From the NCBI GenBank assembly GCA_963841425.1, contig CAWJCL010000001.1, positions 744,001 through 808,000 of the forward strand: 64,000 nucleotides of DNA, given 5' to 3'. The stretch is from DATEOR01 sp963841425. GTDB lineage: Bacteria; Actinomycetota; Thermoleophilia; Gaiellales; Gaiellaceae. The translations under genes were made by a program, and so were the position numbers. The notes under the pieces were generated by a model. That model had not been told where the DNA came from and made no database searches. It saw only the letters and a program-made list of their open reading frames with translations. How positions within the stretch are numbered: the stretch's first letter is position 1; every line of letters begins with the position of its first letter. Shown piece after piece: positions 17,887 through 27,266 of the stretch.

Positions 17887-18959
17887 CAGCCTCCTTCCTC
17901 GACCAACGCGGTCAGCCGCGCATAGGTCTGTTGGAGCAGTTTGCGGCGGGCCCGCGCCCTGGCGAGACCCGCGAGGCGCGACCGCTCAGCCGCCGGTTTC
18001 GCACATATCCGGACCCGTGTACCGCCGTCGGTTTCGTCGAGCTCCGTCGTCAGGATGACCTTGCCGCCGGGGAGCGAGCGCGTCTCCGTGAAGTACTTGA
18101 ACGGGCGCCAGTCGAGGATCTCCTCGTAGATCGTCGTGCGCCCGTCGACGCAGAAGCTCGTCGTGCCCGGCCCGCGCCGCCCACCTTCCGCCTGCTCCTC
18201 CACCCGGCCCTGCCACAGGGCGCGCTTCCCCGGCGCCGTGAGGAGCTCCCAGGCGGCGGGTGGCGGCAAGGACAGGCGCAGCTCGAGCTCGAACTCCGCC
18301 TCGCGCGCCCCTACCACGGTTCTCCTCCGTTCGAGCTCCCCCTCCCAGCGGGCCTCGAGATCGGAAACCCACCCAGGAACCTCGCCCACGTCCTCGTAGG
18401 ACTCGACGTGTCGGCGAAGACCGAGCGCGGCCGGGTCGAGCCCCAGACCCTCGACCGCGGTCGCCGTCAGGAGCGCATAGCCTCTCGCCTCGACCTCGTT
18501 CTTCAAGAGCCGGTGCGCCACGATCACGGCCATGCCCGTGAGCTCCTCGCCACCCGCCACGGGGCGGCGGATGAACTCGCCGGCGTGAACGACGAACTTG
18601 AGGTCGAGATCGGGAAGCTTCGCGCACGCGTTGCAGTCGCAGCTCGTCGCCCGCTCGATTCCGACCAGCCGGTTGCGGAAGGAGAAGTAGCACTCTTCGA
18701 TGGTGTCGAGCAGCATCGCTCCGTCGAGCGCGCCGTCGAGGGCGTAACCGAAGATGGCATCGCCCTCCTGCTTGTTCAGCGAGAGCACCTGGCCGAGGTG
18801 CTCGACGACCAGAGCGGTCACGTCCGTGAGCACGTCCTCGGCGTGCTGGAGCGGGCTTTCGACGACGTAGCCCGTGTAGCCGGAGATGTCCGCGATCACG
18901 AAACAGCCGCGCTCGGCCTGGAGCACCTTCTCCGACCCCGCCCTCGTGCGGACGGCCAC
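17886..18959 (-). CDS. DUF2652 (cyclase-like) protein with C-terminal SRPBCC-type domain
   Basis: 357 aa. Residues ~15-190 match a DUF2652-type domain, a relative of class III cyclases: GCFVIADISGYTGYVVESPL, then LGQVLSLNKQEGDAIFGYAL. A CDCNACAKL segment near residue 107 holds three cysteines. Residues ~215-350 look like an SRPBCC/START ligand-binding fold (ELRLSLPPPAAWELLTAPGK, ILDWRPFKYFTETRSLPGGK). The pairing suggests a ligand-responsive regulator, but no activity is established to my knowledge. It is followed by the VOC gene with a 1-nt overlap. Confidence 0.82.
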   Translation of the reverse strand: MAVRTRAGSEKVLQAERGCFVIADISGYTGYVVESPLQHAEDVLTDVTALVVEHLGQVLSLNKQEGDAIFGYALDGALDGAMLLDTIEECYFSFRNRLVGIERATSCDCNACAKLPDLDLKFVVHAGEFIRRPVAGGEELTGMAVIVAHRLLKNEVEARGYALLTATAVEGLGLDPAALGLRRHVESYEDVGEVPGWVSDLEARWEGELERRRTVVGAREAEFELELRLSLPPPAAWELLTAPGKRALWQGRVEEQAEGGRRGPGTTSFCVDGRTTIYEEILDWRPFKYFTETRSLPGGKVILTTELDETDGGTRVRICAKPAAERSRLAGLARARARRKLLQQTYARLTALVEEGG

Positions 18960-18994
18960 GAGCGGACTCTAACCCGCTGAGCGGCGAAGTCCAG

Positions 18995-20269
<1,275 letters not shown>

Positions 20270-20302
20270 CTTCTACCTTTTACCTCGTTTTTGGCGGCTC
20301 GG

Positions 20303-20911
20303 CTAGGCCGCTTTGGTCAGCGGCTTGCCGCGGTGGGCGATGACGTTGTCGATGATGCCGTAGTCCTTCGCCTCGTCGGCGGTCATGAAGTAGTCCCGCT
20401 CCATGTCCTTCGCCACCTTCTCGAGAGGCTGCTTCGTATGCCCGGCGATGATCTCCTCGAGGAGGCGCTTCATGTTGAGCGTCTCGCGCGCCTGGATCTC
20501 GATATCGGTCGCCTGGCCCTGGAATCCGGCCGAGACCTGGTGGATGAGGATCTTCGAGTGCGGCAGCGCCATACGCTTGCCGTCCGTTCCGCCCGCGAGC
20601 AGCAGTGCCCCCATCGACATGGCGATGCCGACGCAGATCGTCGAGACGTCGGGCTTGATGAACTGCATCGTGTCGTAGATCGCCATGCCCGCATACACCG
20701 ACCCCCCGGGCGAGTTGATGTAGATCGAGATGTCCTTGTCCGGGTCCTCGGACTCGAGGTGGATCAGCTGGGCGACGATCAGGTTCGCGATCTGGTCGTC
20801 CACGGGGGTGCCGAGGAAGATGATGCGCTCGTTGAGCAGGCGCGAGTAGATGTCGAAGGCGCGCTCGCCTCGCGACGTCTGCTCGACCACCATCGGAATC
20901 AACGGACTCAT
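20303..20911 (-). CDS. clpP: ATP-dependent Clp protease proteolytic subunit
   Basis: 202-aa serine peptidase forming the barrel chamber used by ClpX. The catalytic Ser is in GIAMSMGALLLAGG and the His in LPHSKILIHQVSAG; an Asp lies about 50 residues later. INSPGGSVYAGMAIYDTMQF is also typical. The ATG at 20911 was chosen over an upstream in-frame start because GAGGAGG sits 5 nt before it and it overlaps the tig stop as ATGA. Only one clpP copy is seen here, although actinobacteria often have two. Confidence 0.98.
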   Translation of the reverse strand: MSPLIPMVVEQTSRGERAFDIYSRLLNERIIFLGTPVDDQIANLIVAQLIHLESEDPDKDISIYINSPGGSVYAGMAIYDTMQFIKPDVSTICVGIAMSMGALLLAGGTDGKRMALPHSKILIHQVSAGFQGQATDIEIQARETLNMKRLLEEIIAGHTKQPLEKVAKDMERDYFMTADEAKDYGIIDNVIAHRGKPLTKAA

Positions 20912-22263
20912 CGTGCCTCCTCGCTGCCTGGGGTCCAAATGTTCATCTTCGTACCTTCCTTCTCCTTCTCGGGTGTCCAAAGTTTGTCGCGGGCGGCCGC
21001 GAGCTCGACCGGGATCCGCTTGACGCCTGCGACGATCTCGTCGAGCGCCTTCTTCAGGCGCAGGTCGGCGCGAATGCGCTCGTAGCCGCCGTTTTCCTGT
21101 AGGAGCCGCTTCGATTCGGCGACGTCGTCGCCCTCTTCGCTCTGGCTCTCGATGAGCTCGTCGATCTCGTCGTCTGTGACCTCGACGCCGAGCTTCGAGG
21201 CGGCTGCGTCGAGCACGAGCTCGCGCGCGAGCGACTGCTCGGCCTCCGCGTGGAGCCGTGCGACGACCTCTTCAGCCGACTGGCCGGTCATGGTCAGGTA
21301 GGTCTCTGTCGAGATGCCTCGCATCTGCAGGGAGCGGTCGATGCCGCTCCAGAGCTCGGCGGTGCGGCGCTCGACGAGCGGCTCGACGGTCTCGACCTCC
21401 GAGGCGTTCACGAGCGCGTCGACGGCCGCTTCGCGGAAGCGGATCTCGAGCTCCTCCGTCAGCTGTTCGAGGAGCTGCGACTCGATCTCGGCGCGAAGCT
21501 CGTCGAGCGTTTCGAACTCGCTCGCCGAGCGGGCGAGCTCGTCGTCGGACTCGGGGAGCACTTTCTCCTTGATCTCCTTCACGCTGACCTCGACGGTGAG
21601 CTGGCCCTCGGCGCCCTGGATCGCGACGCGCTTCGTCTCGCCGCGCTCCATGCCGGGCAGCGCGTCGTCGATCTCGTTCACGAGTCGGTCGACGCCGACT
21701 TCGGTGACGTAGTCACGCTGCGGAGGCACGCCTTCGCCCATGATGTCGAGCACGACCGTGTCGCCCTCCCGAACCGGGCGCCCTTCCACCGGAGCGAGCT
21801 CGGCGACCGTATCGCGCAGGCGGTCGAGCTGCGCGTCCACGGCTTCGGTCGGCACCTCGGCCTCCGCGTACGGGACTTCGAGCGTCGTCCAGTCGGCGAC
21901 CTCGGGCTTCGGCATGACGGCGACGGTGGCACTGAACGTGAACGTGCCGCCGTCGTCGGGCAGCCCGTCGAACTCGACCTCGGGGCTTGCAACCGGGCGG
22001 ATGCCGGAGGACTCGGCAGCGCTCCAGAACCAGGAATCGAGGTGGCCGCGGAGAGCCTCCTGCCACACGGCCTCGCGCCCCACGCGGGCGATGACGACTG
22101 GGACGGGAGCCTTGCCCTGGCGAAAGCCTGGCAGGCGGAGCGATTCGGCCATGTCCGTGGCAGCGTGCTCGAACGCGTGCGCGACGTCCTCCTCGGGGAC
22201 CTCGACGTCGAGGCGGACGCGGCTTTCCGGAAGCTCTTCGACCTTCGTCTTCACGAAGGCCAT
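20908..22263 (-). CDS. tig: Trigger factor (ribosome-associated chaperone / PPIase)
   Basis: 451 aa. The N-terminal ribosome-binding domain has the signature LPGFRQGKAPVPVV near residue 45 (family GFRxGKxP). A PPIase FKBP domain follows around residues 150-245 (VREGDTVVLDIMGEGVPPQR, DALPGMERGETKRV). The C-terminal helical chaperone arms run to the end (DDEIDELIESQSEEGDDVAE). The ATG at 22263 matches the family start MAFVKTKVEELPESRVRLDV. It is the first gene of tig-clpP-clpX. Confidence 0.96.
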   Translation of the reverse strand: MAFVKTKVEELPESRVRLDVEVPEEDVAHAFEHAATDMAESLRLPGFRQGKAPVPVVIARVGREAVWQEALRGHLDSWFWSAAESSGIRPVASPEVEFDGLPDDGGTFTFSATVAVMPKPEVADWTTLEVPYAEAEVPTEAVDAQLDRLRDTVAELAPVEGRPVREGDTVVLDIMGEGVPPQRDYVTEVGVDRLVNEIDDALPGMERGETKRVAIQGAEGQLTVEVSVKEIKEKVLPESDDELARSASEFETLDELRAEIESQLLEQLTEELEIRFREAAVDALVNASEVETVEPLVERRTAELWSGIDRSLQMRGISTETYLTMTGQSAEEVVARLHAEAEQSLARELVLDAAASKLGVEVTDDEIDELIESQSEEGDDVAESKRLLQENGGYERIRADLRLKKALDEIVAGVKRIPVELAAARDKLWTPEKEKEGTKMNIWTPGSEEAR

Positions 22264-22331
22264 TGTGTCAGAAGGCCTCAGCCCGACCGGGCGGCGGGTG
22301 ACTCCCGCCGGGCGATTCCTAGGCGCGGTTC

Positions 22332-22979
22332 CTAGACGTGGTGGAAGTCGATGACGAGGCGGTCGGGGTCGTGGAGCTCCTGAACCCGCCAGCACGTGGG
22401 GCGGCTGAGGCCCATGATCCAGGAGAGGGTCGCCTCGAAGTCGCCGGACTGCGCAGCCTGGGCGAGTGTGCCGAACCCGGGGGTGACGACACGCGAGCCC
22501 CCGTACGTGGGGTTCCCGTCGAAGTCGTAGCCGGTGGCGCCCTGGACGACGAGCTGCACGAAGGAGTCGCCGTAGACGTCGAGCGGCATGTCGCTCGGAT
22601 CCTGGGTGAACGGGGGCTTCGCGGCGCGGATCTCGTAGTGCGGGATGCCGCCGTTCCCCGCAGGATTGGGCTTCGGCTCCGTGAACTCGAAGACGATGCG
22701 GTCGTAGCCGTCGTGGGCGCCGACTCTCACATCCGTGAGGTTCATGAAGACGCCTTCCTCACCACCGGTTTGCGGCTTGCACAAGTACGGGGGCTCGGCC
22801 TCGAGCTCGACTGTCGTCACCGCGGAACTGGTCTCCCCCTCCTCGTTCGTGCTCGCGGCTGGCTCAGACGGCTCGACGGCAGGGGTCGCGGTCGGCACAG
22901 GGCCAGCCTCCCTCGCGCCGGAGCCACACCCGGCCAGGAGCGCAGAGGCCATGAGGAGGAGGGGGAGCGTTTTGGTCAT
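22332..22979 (-). CDS. AMIN-like domain lipoprotein
   Basis: 215 aa. A lipoprotein signal peptide ends in the lipobox LLAGC. A Pro/Glu/Ser/Thr-rich linker follows, then a beta-rich domain (VFMNLTDVRVGAHDGYDRIV, then YEIRAAKPPFTQ and ATLSWIMGLSRPTCWRVQEL) of the type annotated as AMIN-like in actinobacteria. The protein ends DRLVIDFHHV. It should be anchored to the outer face of the membrane. The ATG at 22979 lies 9 nt after GGAGA; one at 22988 is too close to it. The upstream region resembles that of the DUF4232 lipoprotein gene at 27267. Confidence 0.8.
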   Translation of the reverse strand: MTKTLPLLLMASALLAGCGSGAREAGPVPTATPAVEPSEPAASTNEEGETSSAVTTVELEAEPPYLCKPQTGGEEGVFMNLTDVRVGAHDGYDRIVFEFTEPKPNPAGNGGIPHYEIRAAKPPFTQDPSDMPLDVYGDSFVQLVVQGATGYDFDGNPTYGGSRVVTPGFGTLAQAAQSGDFEATLSWIMGLSRPTCWRVQELHDPDRLVIDFHHV

Positions 22980-23002
22980 GGGCCGCATTCTCCGAAGGCC
23001 CG

Positions 23003-23040
23003 GTAACCCCGAGGCCGCGCCTGCGTAACGACGTCGCAAC
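23003..23040 (-). promoter_or_regulatory. Phased GTTGC/GTTAC direct repeats upstream of AMIN-like lipoprotein gene
   Basis: On the minus strand the motifs GTTGC (23040), GTTAC (23029) and GTTAC (23007) lie 11 and 22 nt apart, that is, on one face of the helix. The same arrangement and spacing occur upstream of the lipoprotein gene at 27267. Such 11-bp-spaced direct repeats resemble sites for OmpR/PhoB-type regulators. The regulator is unknown. Confidence 0.5.
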
Positions 23041-23082
23041 CGTCGTCAAAGCCCCGCGACCGGCCCCCTCACCCGGAGTGTG

Positions 23083-23110
23083 AGAACGGCGGCCCGAGAG
23101 CCGCCGTTCT
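23083..23110. terminator. Strong hairpin, probable terminator
   Basis: AGAACGGCGG (23083-23092) pairs perfectly with CCGCCGTTCT (23101-23110). CTTTT follows on the plus side, with no clean T-run on the minus side. It lies just downstream of the small secreted-protein gene on the minus strand, so it may still end that transcript. Confidence 0.55.
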
Positions 23111-23163
23111 CTTTTGCGCGAGGCGCCTTACCGACCGTGTCTTCTCGGACGGAGCGAAACCTG

Positions 23164-23481
23164 CTATTCGCCGCCCGTCGCCCGCGTCGGGTTGCAGGCG
23201 GTGCCGGGAACGCCGCCAAGCGGTCCCGCGTTCCTGATGACCTGTCCCCACGACTGCGTCCGGGTGAAGCCATCTGCATCGGGAATGGGATTCCCCAGGA
23301 CGTAGTTGTCGTTCACTCCGGAGTAGGCGCAGTCGGACTTGCCGTGCAGCGGCGCACTCTCCGAGCCGGCGATCCACTTGCCGTTGCCCGTGATCTCACC
23401 GGCAAACGCCGAGCCCACCCCAACCGTCGCCAACGCGGCCGCCGCAACAACGGCGACACCCACTTTCTTGAACCGCAGCAT
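23164..23481 (-). CDS. Small secreted protein, 105 aa
   Basis: I do not recognise this protein. It has a clear Sec signal peptide (MLRFKKVGVAVVAAAALATV, cleavage probably after FAGE or SAFA-G). A mature domain of about 77 residues follows, with two cysteines (KSDCAYSGVNDNYVLG and VPGTACNPT) that could form a disulfide. The ATG at 23481 is preceded by GGGAGG at good spacing, while the longer in-frame start has no signal peptide directly behind it. It is monocistronic. Confidence 0.75.
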   Translation of the reverse strand: MLRFKKVGVAVVAAAALATVGVGSAFAGEITGNGKWIAGSESAPLHGKSDCAYSGVNDNYVLGNPIPDADGFTRTQSWGQVIRNAGPLGGVPGTACNPTRATGGE

Positions 23482-23620
23482 GTCCCTCCCTTTCGGATGA
23501 TTACGACGGCGCAATGCTACTTCGGGGTCTCGCGCTCGGGAGGTCCAGGTTTCTGACCTCCACCTTCGGTTGGTGGACCACTACTCGCCGCCGAGCGTCC
23601 TCAAAAGTGTCCTCCTCGAT

Positions 23621-23703
23621 GCGGGCGAGAGGACTCGAACCTCCAAGGGCCGAAGCCCAGCGGGACCTAAACCCGCCGCGTCTTCCAGTTCCGCCACGCC
23701 CGC
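23621..23703 (-). tRNA. tRNA-Leu (anticodon TAG)
   Basis: 83-nt cloverleaf with a 7-bp acceptor stem (GCGGGCG/CGCCCGC), anticodon loop TTTAGGT, a long variable arm (class II) and the T-loop GGTTCGAGTCC. CCA is not encoded. Confidence 0.95.
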
Positions 23704-23738
23704 GTGGAAAAACGATACCGCCTGGGTAGGGGAAGTCC

Positions 23739-24701
23739 ATGGAGACGAAGGAAGCGCCCTCGCCGCAGCCCGAACCGCGGGAGCGTGAGCTTGCCGATCC
23801 GGGGCTCTCCGACCTCTCGGCGCGCGACTACAAGGCGATCGTCGTCCGGGCCGGGAAGCAGGCCCTCGCACACGGCATCACCGATCTCGCCGCAGCGCTC
23901 GCCTATTACTCGTTCCTCGCCATCCCGGCGGTGCTCCTCGTCGCGGTCGGCCTCTTCTCGCTCTTCGCGAGCCCGGACGGAATCACGACGCTGATCGACA
24001 AGCTCGGCGCCGTCGTTCCCTCTCAGGCGACCCAGCTGATCGAGGACAGCCTCCGGCGGATGAACGAGAACAAGAGCGGGAGCCTCGCCATGGTCATCGT
24101 CGGCTTGCTGCTCGCCCTGTGGACGACGACGGGGGCGATGACCTCGTTCATGCGGGCGGTCAACCGCGCCTATGACCGGGACGAAGGCCGCGGGTTCGTG
24201 CGGCAACGCCTCGTCGCCGTGCAGATGGTGATCGCGATGGGGGTCGCCTTCCTGCTCGTCTTCGCGCTCCTCGTCCTCGGCCCGGTGATGTCGGGCTGGA
24301 TCGGCGACGCGCTCGACATCGAGGGCGTGATGGGGTGGCTCTGGTGGGTGGCGCAGTGGCCGATCCTGCTCATCGGCCTCCTCGCCGTGTTCGCGACGGT
24401 CCTCTACCTGGGGCCGAACGTCGACCACCCGCGCTGGCGCTTCCTCACGCCGGGCGCGGTGTTCGCCGTCGTCGTCTGGCTGGTCGCGTCCGGCCTCTTC
24501 GCGGTCTACACATCCACGTTCGACTCCTACAACAAGACATGGGGCTCGCTCGCCGCGGTGATCGTGATGCTCACCTGGCTCTGGGTGACTGGCATCGCCC
24601 TTCTTCTGGGCGCGGAGATCAACGCGGAGGCCGAGCGAAGCCGCGAGCTTCGGCAGGGCCAGCAGGCCGAGCGCGCGATCCGGGCGCCGTCCAGAGCCTA
24701 G
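23739..24701 (+). CDS. YihY/virulence factor BrkB family membrane protein
   Basis: 320 aa with six membrane segments after a ~35-residue polar N-terminus. Family marks are the early LAAALAYYSFLAIPAVLLVA, LWTTTGAMTSFMRAVNRAYD near residue 130, and late YNKTWGSLAAVIVMLTWLWV and LLLGAEINAEAER. The biochemical role is uncertain; older RNase BN labels for this family are regarded as wrong. It stands alone between tRNA-Leu and tRNA-Arg. Confidence 0.93.
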   Translation: METKEAPSPQPEPRERELADPGLSDLSARDYKAIVVRAGKQALAHGITDLAAALAYYSFLAIPAVLLVAVGLFSLFASPDGITTLIDKLGAVVPSQATQLIEDSLRRMNENKSGSLAMVIVGLLLALWTTTGAMTSFMRAVNRAYDRDEGRGFVRQRLVAVQMVIAMGVAFLLVFALLVLGPVMSGWIGDALDIEGVMGWLWWVAQWPILLIGLLAVFATVLYLGPNVDHPRWRFLTPGAVFAVVVWLVASGLFAVYTSTFDSYNKTWGSLAAVIVMLTWLWVTGIALLLGAEINAEAERSRELRQGQQAERAIRAPSRA

Positions 24702-24728
24702 CGCGGCCCGGGCTACACTCCTTCCTCG

Positions 24729-24800
24729 GGCCCCGTAGCTCAGCGGATAGAGCAGCGGACTTCGAATCCGCGTGCGGAGGTTCGACTCCTCCCGGGGCCA
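24729..24800 (+). tRNA. tRNA-Arg (anticodon TCG)
   Basis: Cloverleaf with acceptor GGCCCCG/CGGGGCC, D-arm TAGCTCAGCGGATAGAGCA, anticodon stem-loop GCGGA CTTCGAA TCCGC and T-arm GGAGGTTCGACTCCTCC. It borders an accessory-looking patch that contains an integrase remnant. Confidence 0.95.
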
Positions 24801-25017
24801 TAACGGGTCGCATGGCTACACGAAAACCGCATGGTTGCGTGGGTCATGTGTGCCAGAGGTGCCCGGAATGCGCGTCGCGCGCGTACCCCGGTGCGTACTT
24901 CGGGAATCGCTTGGTCAGAGCTTCGTCGTGGGCCTGAGAGGCCCCAGGAGCGCACGAACGCCCTCGGCCCTGCTCCCTCCCATGCTCCCCCGGAGGACGG
25001 CAAGCACACGCGGCCTG

Positions 25018-25311
25018 TTATCGCCGCCGAAAGTTCTGGTCTATGGTGATTCGGTCGGGGTGCTCCGCGAGATGATCCCTGATCCAGACGGTGGGCGGGC
25101 CGAAGATCACCATGAGGAGCGAGAGCAGCCAGACGCCCACGGTCAGGGTGACCACGATCCCGACCACGGCCCAGAACCAACGATTCGCTTCTTCGCCGCC
25201 GGTCGCGCTCTGGTGGGCAGCCGCGGCGGCCTGCGTAGCGACGAACCCGGCTGCGGCGAGAACAACGACCCACATCGCCAGAATCCTGGAACGGATGGCC
25301 CGTTTTGCCAT
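25018..25311 (-). CDS. Small two-pass membrane protein, 97 aa
   Basis: I do not recognise this protein. It has a basic N-terminus (MAKRAIRSRIL), a first hydrophobic segment that could be a signal anchor (MWVVVLAAAGFVATQAAAAA), a second (WFWAVVGIVVTLTVGVWLL) and a polar tail (WIRDHLAEHPDRITIDQNFR). The ATG at 25311 is preferred to the TTG six bases earlier. It lies alone in the patch next to tRNA-Arg. Confidence 0.6.
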   Translation of the reverse strand: MAKRAIRSRILAMWVVVLAAAGFVATQAAAAAHQSATGGEEANRWFWAVVGIVVTLTVGVWLLSLLMVIFGPPTVWIRDHLAEHPDRITIDQNFRRR

Positions 25312-25484
25312 GCCCAAAGGATGGTAGCGCCTTCCGATTCGGCATATGGCGCTCGGATCGATCTTCGGACGGCCTAGGGCCGGAAAATCCTTCGGCGGCC
25401 TCCAGGAACCCTTAGAATCGGGCGATCCATCTGGCCGCTAGCGGTACCGAATTTCTCACGCTGCGTTTCCAAGGGTGGCGACAG

Positions 25485-25711
25485 ATGAACGACCTCCAGC
25501 TTGACGCCGTGATCCCGCCCGACGTGCAGGCCCTCATCGATGATCTTGCCGAGGAAGGTCGGACGGCCTTCGAGCGCGAGTGCGACGACTGCGGGGTGAG
25601 GTTCGTCCCCAAGCAGACGTGGGGCGCTTCTGCTCCTCGCGGTGTCGGTTGCGAAGCTGGCGGAAGGCTCAGCGGGAGGGCGACTCTAGCTCTCGCTCCG
25701 AAGCCGCCTGA
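25485..25711 (+). CDS. Small CxxC zinc-finger-like protein with apparent frameshift
   Basis: From the ATG at 25485 the frame reads MNDLQLDAVIPPDVQALIDD and continues to CDDCGVRFVPKQTW. At the G-run 25621-25624 the coherent reading moves to another frame: RFCSSRCRLRSWRKAQREG, ending at TGA 25711. Joined, it gives C-x2-C...C-x3-C followed by a basic helix, a common small zinc-finger layout (about 75 aa). Without a shift, the first frame runs on to 25868 as low-quality sequence. A missing G in the homopolymer would explain it. Whether it is an assembly error or a real mutation cannot be told. Confidence 0.5.
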
Positions 25712-25907
25712 CCTCCGCGAGGAGGGCTGCACATCGTCGCGGGACAGCGTAGAAGTGCCGTGTTCGAACAGCTCGACAACGGCCGCCGCTCGTCCAGAAG
25801 GCTCCTACGCGCCGTCGTCGCTCGGCTGCTCGGCGGACGGCCTAGCTGCTCGCGCGCGGGGGCGCTAGCTGGCCTCGGGGCGCTCGAGGGTAGCGTCGCC
25901 CTGGCAG

Positions 25908-26381
25908 CTAGACGATCCACGGGATGAAACGCCGGGGTGTCGCTCGCCGGTACGCGTCGTACTCCGGGTAGCGCTCGGCGAGCCAGGCCTCCTCGCGGAT
26001 CGACTTGAGCCAGAAGATGCCTGCGAGGAGAGCCGTCGGTGCGAGGACAAGCGGCGAGCGGTGGAACGACAGTCCAAGGAGTAGGACGAGGAGCCCGCCA
26101 TAGATGGGGTGACGCGCGCCGGCGTAGATGCCCGTGGTTCGAAGTGTCGAGCGATCACGTGGTCGGGGCATTGGAGTGAACGACCGTCCAAGCGTTATCC
26201 GGCTCACGATCAGAATCCCCGCGCCGGCGGCTTCAAGCACGAACCCGATGACTCGGAGCCAGGACTCGCTGTCGTTGGGCCAGGACGGGCCGATGACGGC
26301 GCACGCGACCGCGGCGACAATGACGATCGACTGAAGGACAACCCAGCCTTCACCGCGTCGTCCCAGCGCCGGGGGATCCAC
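25908..26381 (-). CDS. Isoprenylcysteine carboxyl methyltransferase (ICMT)-like membrane protein
   Basis: 157 aa with four hydrophobic segments. The ending has the family pattern: a TLRTTGIYAGARHPIYGGLL segment (R-H-P-x-Y), then EEAWLAERYPEYDAYRRATP. These are the SAM/substrate-binding marks of ICMT/PEMT-type methyltransferases. Bacterial members act on lipids or unknown acceptors. The start is a GTG. It diverges from the next gene, which lies on the opposite strand. Confidence 0.82.
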   Translation of the reverse strand: MDPPALGRRGEGWVVLQSIVIVAAVACAVIGPSWPNDSESWLRVIGFVLEAAGAGILIVSRITLGRSFTPMPRPRDRSTLRTTGIYAGARHPIYGGLLVLLLGLSFHRSPLVLAPTALLAGIFWLKSIREEAWLAERYPEYDAYRRATPRRFIPWIV

Positions 26382-26459
26382 AAAACGATGGTACGGATTG
26401 TTCGATGCGGTCGTCCTGCCACTCTTGTCGGCTGGTCGCGGGCGGCGTAGAAATCACCT

Positions 26460-26855
26460 GTGCCGACGCAGTTGGTTTTCGTCGTCAACTTGGTTATCGC
26501 GTTCGTCCTCATCGGTTCCGTCCTCACTCGTCTCGTCGTGCGCTTGCGTCCGCACTCCGCCCTTGTCTTCGCGCTCCTGCCTCTCCTCAATGGAGGCTTG
26601 CTCGCTGCCTACGTCTTCGGCGAAGACAGCTACCGGGACAACGGAATCAGCCGCTGGGAGGCATACCGCTCGCCAAATGGAGCGCTCGGGCCGATGTTTG
26701 TCCTCTCCGTCGGCGTGATGGTCTCGTGCGCAGCACTCCTGATCTACGCCGCGTTTCGGGGAAGCCGGTCTCTCCTGCGGGCAAGCGCCTTAGGTGGTGG
26801 GATCGCCTGCATAGTCCTGGTCATCCCCACGATCGCCGGTTTCTCCCTCAACTGA
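26460..26855 (+). CDS. Hypothetical four-pass membrane protein, 131 aa
   Basis: I do not recognise this protein. Four hydrophobic segments are visible: VFVVNLVIAFVLIGSVL, LVFALLPLLNGGLLAAYVFG, MFVLSVGVMVSCAALLIYAA and LGGGIACIVLVIPTIAGFSL. A polar loop lies in the middle (EDSYRDNGISRWEAYRSPNG). The start is a GTG, and no ribosome-binding site stands out. It lies in the accessory patch between tRNA-Arg and the integrase remnant. Confidence 0.6.
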   Translation: MPTQLVFVVNLVIAFVLIGSVLTRLVVRLRPHSALVFALLPLLNGGLLAAYVFGEDSYRDNGISRWEAYRSPNGALGPMFVLSVGVMVSCAALLIYAAFRGSRSLLRASALGGGIACIVLVIPTIAGFSLN

Positions 26856-26934
26856 GACTGTCGTGAGCCCTTGGACACGGCTTGCTGAGACACTTGTGCG
26901 CCGGGCGATGACGACGTAGAACGTCCTCGCGCCC

Positions 26935-27260
26935 GTGCCAATCGCCCTCGATAACGGCCGCTGCAGCCCCAGACACCGTTACGCCGGCTCGTTCAAGACG
27001 AAGACGGAGGCGCTGGAGCGTCGCCGCTGGGTGACGGGCGAGCTAGCCGCGCTCCGGGTGCCCGACATTCGCGCGCTCGAGCAGGAACCTGTGCACGCGC
27101 CGACGGTGGCTGAAGCCGCCGCCCGCTGGCAGGGCGCCCGTCTCGACCTCGCCGAGAACACGAAGACCCGCCACGGCCTCGAGCTGAACCGATCCGCCCG
27201 CTGCTTGGCAGCCGCCGCGTCGACGAGCTCTCTCGTGTCCCCTCCGCATGGAGGAACCAA
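26935..27260 (+). pseudogene. Tyrosine-recombinase (integrase) N-terminal remnant
   Basis: The frame from about 26935 reads RHRYAGSFKTKTEALERRRW, then TVAEAAARWQGARLDLAENT. This is the pattern of the arm-binding and SAM-like core-binding N-terminus of actinobacterial phage/ICE integrases. After LELNRSARCL the good reading moves to another frame (LGSRRVDELSRV) and then ends. The whole catalytic domain (R..HxxR..Y) is missing. It is debris of a mobile element inserted near tRNA-Arg. Confidence 0.7.
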
Positions 27261-27266
27261 CAGCCG

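Noticed and set aside
24801..24940. A Cys-rich reading frame just after tRNA-Arg (CQRCPECASRA)
   Set aside because: It starts within or beside the tRNA, ends in low-quality sequence and has no recognisable family. It was not supported as a gene.
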